The position numbers and the translations under genes were made by a program. Shown piece by piece: positions 59,931 through 64,000 of a stretch of 64,000 bases of DNA. Under the pieces are notes generated by a model. The model ran no database searches and was not told the origin of the DNA. It saw only the letters and a list, made by a program, of their open reading frames with translations. Numbering within the stretch: the stretch's first letter is position 1; each line of letters starts with the position of its first letter. Origin of the DNA: Gemmatimonadota bacterium (lineage in GTDB: Bacteria; Gemmatimonadota; Gemmatimonadetes; Gemmatimonadales; Gemmatimonadaceae); assembly GCA_016191225.1 (NCBI GenBank), contig JACPPC010000013.1:1-64000 (forward strand), written 5' to 3'.

Positions 59931-60857
59931 TCAGTCGAAGTCGAGTGCCAGGTCGAGCGCCGGGGCGGAGTGCGTGATCGCGCCCACCGAAATCCAGTCG
60001 ACGCCGGTGTCGGCAATCGCGCGCACGGTGTCGAGGCGCACGCCCCCCGATGCCTCGACGAGGGCACGGCCGGCGATGGCGTCGACCGCCTCGCGCAGTT
60101 CGTCGAGGGTCATGTTGTCGAGGAGGACGATGTCGGCGCCGGCGGCGACGGCGGCCTCGGCCTGCTCGAGGTGATCGCACTCGACCTCGACCCGGGCGCC
60201 GGCGGGGGCGATGGCGCGTGCGCGCTGCACGGCGGCCGCCACGTCGCCACTGACGGCGGCGAGGTGGTTGTCCTTGATCAGCACGGCGTCGCCGAGGTTC
60301 ATGCGGTGGTTGGTGCCGCCGCCGCAGCGCACGGCGTACTTCTCGAGGAGGCGCCAGCCGGGGGTGGTCTTGCGCGTGTCGAGGATCTTCGCGCGGGTGC
60401 CCTGCACCGCCTCGACGAACTTCGCGGTGAGGGTGGCGACGCCCGAGAGGCGCTGCATGAAGTTGAGGGCGACGCGCTCGGCGGCGAGGAGGCCGCGCGC
60501 CTTGCCGCTCAGGTACAGGATGATCGTGCCCGGCGCGACACGCGCGCCGTCGACGTGGTCGATGCGGATCGTGCCGTGGGCCTCGAGCTGGCGCACGGCC
60601 TCGAGGGCGAGCGGGACGCCGCAAATGACGCCGGGCTGCCGGGCGACGATCACGGCCCGGGCGCGCGCCGAGGCGTGCACGGTGGCGATGCTGGTGAGGT
60701 CGTTGTGGGCCGCGTCCTCGTCGAGGGCGGTGCGCACGAGCGCGGTCAGGGCATCGGGCTTGAGGGGAAAGCGCAGGGCCGCGTGGGCGCCGGTGTCGAC
60801 GGCGGGGGTGGAGAGCGGGGTGACCGCCTTGGAGGGGCGGGCGGGGGGCTCGCTCAT
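59931..60857 (-). CDS. nadC: nicotinate-nucleotide pyrophosphorylase (carboxylating)
   Basis: The 308-aa enzyme converts quinolinate plus PRPP to nicotinate mononucleotide. Family motifs: DEDAAHNDLTSIAT, AERVALNFMQRLSGVATLTAKFV, ILDTRKTTPGWRLLEKYAVRCGGGTNHRMNL (PRPP/quinolinate site), IKDNHLAA, VEVECDHLEQAEAAVAAGADIVLLDNM and EASGGV. Its ATG overlaps the nadA stop. Confidence 0.95.
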   Translation of the reverse strand: MSEPPARPSKAVTPLSTPAVDTGAHAALRFPLKPDALTALVRTALDEDAAHNDLTSIATVHASARARAVIVARQPGVICGVPLALEAVRQLEAHGTIRIDHVDGARVAPGTIILYLSGKARGLLAAERVALNFMQRLSGVATLTAKFVEAVQGTRAKILDTRKTTPGWRLLEKYAVRCGGGTNHRMNLGDAVLIKDNHLAAVSGDVAAAVQRARAIAPAGARVEVECDHLEQAEAAVAAGADIVLLDNMTLDELREAVDAIAGRALVEASGGVRLDTVRAIADTGVDWISVGAITHSAPALDLALDFD

Positions 60858-61861
60858 TCGCCCGGGTCTGCCGGGGGCGGACCCGCGGGGGCGCCTCCGA
60901 TCGCGACCATGCGGTCGAGCGAGCGTCGCGCCCGGGCGGCCACGTCGGGGGGCACGGTGATGTGGTGGGTCATCGTCTCGAGCGCGTGCCTGACCTTGGC
61001 GAGCGTGGTGACCTTCATGAACGAGCAGACGGCGCTGTCGCTCGCGGGAATGAAGGTCTTGGCCGGGTTCTCGCGGCGGAGGCGGTGCAGGATGCCGACC
61101 TCGGTGGCGACAATGAAGGTGTCGTTCGCCGACTGCCGGGGGCGGCGGATCATCCCCTCGGTGCTGAGGATCTGCACGCCGGTGGGATCGATGTCGCCCG
61201 CCGACACGGCCTCCACCACGTTGGTGGCGCAGCCGCACTCGGGGTGGACGAGGAACTCCGCCCCGGGGTGCGCCTTGCGCTGGGCGTCGATGTGCCGGGG
61301 GTCGATGCCGGCGTGCACGTGGCACTCCCCCATCCAGACGTGGATGTTGTCGCGCCCGGTCACCCGCCGCACGTGCGCGCCGAGGAACATGTCGGGAAGG
61401 AAGAGGATCTCGGTGTCCCGCGGGATGGCGTTGACGATCTCGACCGCGTTCCCCGAGGTGCAGCAGTAGTCGCTCTCGGCCTTCACGGCGGCGGAGGTGT
61501 TGACGTAGCTCACGACCACGGCGCCGGGATGCTCGGCCTTCCAGGCGCGGAGCATGCCGGCGTCGATCGTGGCGGCGAGCGAGCAGCCGGCGGCGAGATC
61601 GGGGAGGAGGACGGTCTTGCCGGGCGAGAGGATCGCGGCCGTCTCGGCCATGAAGTGCACGCCACAGAAGACGATGACGCTGGCGGGGGTCCTGGCGGCC
61701 TCGCGGGAGAGTCCGAGGGAGTCGCCGACGAAGTCAGCGACCTCCTGCACCTCGGCGCGCTGGTAGTTGTGGGCGAGGAGGACGGCGTTCTTCGCCCTGG
61801 CGAGGGCGCGGATCTCGGCCTGGAGGACGGACGTGTCGGCGGGGGCGACCGTGGTGGCCAT
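60854..61861 (-). CDS. nadA: quinolinate synthase A
   Basis: The 335-aa protein makes quinolinate from iminoaspartate and dihydroxyacetone phosphate. Motifs: NAVLLAHNYQRAEVQEVADFVGDSLGLSREA, IVFCGVHFMAETAAILSPGKTVLLPDLAAGCSLA (cluster Cys), SYVNTSAAVKAESDYCCTSGNA (Cys), HPECGCATNV (Cys). The three Cys blocks hold a [4Fe-4S] cluster. nadA-nadC form an operon; nadB is on the same strand 1.2 kb upstream, interrupted by an opposite-strand hydrolase. Confidence 0.95.
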   Translation of the reverse strand: MATTVAPADTSVLQAEIRALARAKNAVLLAHNYQRAEVQEVADFVGDSLGLSREAARTPASVIVFCGVHFMAETAAILSPGKTVLLPDLAAGCSLAATIDAGMLRAWKAEHPGAVVVSYVNTSAAVKAESDYCCTSGNAVEIVNAIPRDTEILFLPDMFLGAHVRRVTGRDNIHVWMGECHVHAGIDPRHIDAQRKAHPGAEFLVHPECGCATNVVEAVSAGDIDPTGVQILSTEGMIRRPRQSANDTFIVATEVGILHRLRRENPAKTFIPASDSAVCSFMKVTTLAKVRHALETMTHHITVPPDVAARARRSLDRMVAIGGAPAGPPPADPGE

Positions 61862-62391
61862 GCGGGAAAGGTAACGCGAACGGTGCGACCTGCCCCGCCC
61901 CCGGGGCGGACCCGCGAACTTGCCGCCCGAATGCCGGGAACCCCCGCACCGTAGCATCGCTACTCGGTGCGAGGGCTCCCGTTCCGCTGGCGAATCCCGG
62001 ATCAGCGTTTCGACACGCCATGCGATGCATGGCCTCACCGGGGTTCTTGCCCCTCGTCGGACGGTCCCGACCTAGGTGCCCCCGTTGCCGGGAGCCTTGA
62101 TTGTGTCCAGCGACCTCACAACCTGCGCGTCGGTGTCGATGCCCGCCGCGCTTCCTTCCGGCAGCGTCCTGCGAGAAGGATCCATCCGCGAGTGACCGTC
62201 TCGTGGATGCAGCGCGAAAATTGGACCGGCGGGGCGCGTGCGCAATAAGGGAATCCCTCACCGGGCTCTCGCGCTCGCGGCGCCGACGGGTTCGCCGACA
62301 TCGCGTCGGCGATTGGCGTATGGACGACGCCGCGTGGCGCGCGCATCGTGCACGCATCCGGGGGCCGCGGGTGGGCCCCGAGGGGGAACAG
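61862..62391. other. gene-free stretch between nadA and the hydrolase
   Basis: About 530 bases without a supportable gene on either strand. Only short frames exist, with no RBS or family resemblance. I see no tRNA or recognised riboswitch. The nadA promoter and, at 62379-62386 (GAGGGGGA), the hydrolase RBS must lie here. Confidence 0.4.
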
Positions 62392-63069
62392 ATGGAGCCG
62401 GCGATGGCAACGATGGGACGGCACCCGGTCCGCATCCCGTGCGGCGGCGTCACCCTCGAGGGCGACCTCACGATTCCCCCCGACGCCGGCGGCGTGGCGA
62501 TCTTCGCGCACGGGAGCGGCAGCAGCCGGTTCAGCACGCGCAACCGGGCGGTGGCCGAGTCGCTGCAGGAGCGCCGGCTCGCGACGTTGCTGCTCGACCT
62601 GCTGACACCGGCCGAGGAGGAGCGCGACGCGGTGACGCGCGCGCTGCGGTTCGACATCACCCTGCTGGCGGGCCGCCTCGTGGCGGCGATCGACTGGGTG
62701 AAGGCCGAGCCCGCGTTCCACGGGCCGATCGGGTTGTTTGGGGCGAGCACCGGGGCGGGGGCGGCGCTCGTGGCCGCGGCGCGACGCCCGCGGTCGGTGG
62801 GGGCGGTGGTGTCGCGCGGCGGGCGGCCGGACCTGGCGGGCGAGGCGTTGCGGCTCGTGCTCGCGCCCACGCTGCTGATCGTGGGCGGGCACGACGAGCA
62901 CGTGGTGGCGCTCAACCGCTCGGCGATGCGGCACCTCGCCGCCCCCGCGGAGCTGGCGGTGGTGCCGCGCGCGACGCACCTGTTCGAGGAACCGGGGGCG
63001 CTCGAGCAGGTGGCGACGCTCGCCGGCGACTGGTTCGCGGCGCACCTGCTGCACGAGGCGGCACGCTAG
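62392..63069 (+). CDS. alpha/beta hydrolase (dienelactone-hydrolase-like)
   Basis: From ATG 62392 (GAGGGGG 5 bases upstream) the 225-aa product has an alpha/beta-hydrolase core: GGVAIFAHGSGSSRFSTRNRAVAESL (oxyanion region), nucleophile Ser in GLFGASTGAGAAL, Asp in IVGGHDEHV and His in RATHLFEEPG. This compact form is often fused or adjacent to phosphoribosyltransferases in other bacteria; here it stands alone. Substrate unknown. Confidence 0.82.
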   Translation: MEPAMATMGRHPVRIPCGGVTLEGDLTIPPDAGGVAIFAHGSGSSRFSTRNRAVAESLQERRLATLLLDLLTPAEEERDAVTRALRFDITLLAGRLVAAIDWVKAEPAFHGPIGLFGASTGAGAALVAAARRPRSVGAVVSRGGRPDLAGEALRLVLAPTLLIVGGHDEHVVALNRSAMRHLAAPAELAVVPRATHLFEEPGALEQVATLAGDWFAAHLLHEAAR

Positions 63070-63082
63070 CCGGAGGGTGCGC

Positions 63083-64000
63083 TCACCACTCGATGTGCTT
63101 CCCCTTCCACTTGTTGCGCTGGCGGGGGAAGTCGCTGCGAAAGTGCCCGCCGCGGCTCTCCTTGCGCATCAGCGCCGCCTCGACGATCAGGCGCGCGGTC
63201 TCCACCATGTTGGCTTCCTCCGTCGCGCCGGCGGGGAGGCGCTCGTCGATCTCCTCGAGCTGCCCGGCGGCGAGGCGCAGTCCGCGGGCCGAGCGGTCGA
63301 TGCCGGCGTCGTTCCACATCACGGTGCGCACCTCGTCGGCGGCGACCTGCGCGGCGCCACGGTCGCGCAGCACCGGCACCGTCCACGCCCCCTTGCGCGG
63401 GACGGACGCCAGCTTGCCGTTGGAGACGAGGTCGCGGGCGACGCGCTCGGCGAAGACGAGCCCCTCGAGCAGGGAGTTGCTGGCGAGGCGGTTGGCGCCG
63501 TGCACGCCGGTGCGGCTGACCTCGCCCACGGCATAGAGGTGCGGCATGGTGGTGCGGCCGGTGAGGTCGGTGACGACGCCGCCCATCATGTAGTGCGCCG
63601 CCGGCGTGACGGGAACCAGGTCCTTGCCGGGGTCGATGCCGCGGGCGCGGCAGATGGCGAAGATGCCGGGGAAGCGGCGCTGGAAGCCGCGGCCGAGCTT
63701 GCGCGCATCGAGGAAGACGGACGAGCCGTCGCGCCGCTGGCGGAAGATCTCGCGGGCCACGATGTCGCGCGGCGCGAGCTCGGCGAGCCTGTGCTTGCGC
63801 AGCATGAAGCGCTGGCCGCGGTCGTTCACGAGCCGCGCCCCCTCGCCTCGCACGGCTTCGCTGATGAGGGCGAGCGGGTTCTCCGGCGTCTCGAGGGCGG
63901 TGGGGTGGAACTGCACGAACTCCATGTCGGCGAGCCGCACGCCGGCGCGGTGGGCGATCGCGAAGCCGTCGCCGGTGGCGACGACCGGGTTGGTGGTGAA
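63083..64000 (-). CDS. nadB: L-aspartate oxidase, C-terminal part (cut by window edge)
   Basis: The last 305 residues of NadB, running out of the window at the right edge. Visible: ATGDGFAIAHRAG, LADMEFVQFHPTAL (catalytic His region), SEAVRGEGARLVNDRGQRFM, TPAAHYMMGGVVTDLTGRTTMPHLYAVGEVSRTGVHGANRLASNSLLEGLVFAERVA, and the helical C-domain. Lack of a succinate-dehydrogenase context and presence of nadA-nadC support NadB over SdhA. It oxidises aspartate to iminoaspartate for NadA. Confidence 0.93.
   Translation of the reverse strand, partial: FTTNPVVATGDGFAIAHRAGVRLADMEFVQFHPTALETPENPLALISEAVRGEGARLVNDRGQRFMLRKHRLAELAPRDIVAREIFRQRRDGSSVFLDARKLGRGFQRRFPGIFAICRARGIDPGKDLVPVTPAAHYMMGGVVTDLTGRTTMPHLYAVGEVSRTGVHGANRLASNSLLEGLVFAERVARDLVSNGKLASVPRKGAWTVPVLRDRGAAQVAADEVRTVMWNDAGIDRSARGLRLAAGQLEEIDERLPAGATEEANMVETARLIVEAALMRKESRGGHFRSDFPRQRNKWKGKHIEW

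Noticed and set aside
61862..62391. Possible RNA gene or NAD-related riboswitch upstream of nadA
   Set aside because: I could not find a tRNA-like cloverleaf, conserved riboswitch core or clear hairpin. The position alone is not enough.

Overview
The window is very GC-rich, densely coded DNA from a Gram-negative bacterium. It encodes outer-membrane proteins, lipoproteins with lipoboxes, a PagL-type lipid A deacylase fold and a PEP-CTERM exported protein. The gene content (NirK-cytochrome c fusion, DUF1800/DUF1501 pair, flavin-dependent thymidylate synthase ThyX, squalene-synthase-like enzyme) and the many dispersed 'TCCTGAGCGAAGCGAAGGA' repeats fit a member of the Gemmatimonadota best. That assignment is inference: there is no rRNA gene or other phylogenetic anchor here. 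I found no tRNA, rRNA, CRISPR array or complete insertion sequence.

Layout. 1-480: remnants of two insertion sequences (IS630-type tail, IS3-type head). 600-4820: small membrane protein, MscS-related membrane protein, a secreted Gly/Ala-rich protein, a zinc-ribbon protein and a zinc alcohol dehydrogenase. 4880-13250: E2 (odhB) and E3 (lpd) of a 2-oxoacid dehydrogenase, separated by an Rrf2-type regulator, a nitrite-reductase operon (nirK-nirV-SCO-porin) and a roughly 0.5 kb GxxExxY cassette bounded by long inverted repeats. 13280-19150: DinB, GNAT-like fragment, PEP-CTERM protein with a sigma-54-like promoter and an apparent ATA start, ECF sigma factor with a small partner, CoA transferase, phasin-like protein, GHMP kinase. 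19170-25400: M20 peptidase, RNase HI-like protein lacking a catalytic Glu, small membrane and lipoprotein genes, squalene-synthase-like enzyme. 25400-28830: HNH nuclease, FAD oxidase, ThyX.

29019-32993 holds a tight four-gene cluster: two D-Ala-D-Ala-ligase-like ATP-grasp enzymes, a GNAT acetyltransferase and a lysine 2,3-aminomutase that keeps both lysine-recognising Asp residues. It could make a beta-lysine-containing small molecule. 34700-40100 (minus strand) is an operon of two small proteins, an EF-G-like GTPase and a hybrid histidine kinase with a V4R (XylR/DmpR-type) aromatic-sensor domain and an apparent zinc site. 40570-48500: DUF1800/DUF1501 pair, polysaccharide deacetylase, response regulator, AraC regulator, mini-lipoprotein and TPR proteins. 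48968-55037: Rho with a disordered N-terminus, then minus-strand genes for an outer-membrane protein, two tiny membrane proteins, an M20 dipeptidase, FluC/CrcB and a PHP-domain membrane protein. 55137-64000: YyaL-type thioredoxin-domain protein, an orphan Pycsar-effector-like membrane protein, a tandem PagL-like protein, nadC-nadA, an alpha/beta hydrolase and partial nadB.

Translational coupling through 4-bp ATGA/GTGA overlaps is used throughout. GTG and TTG starts are common.
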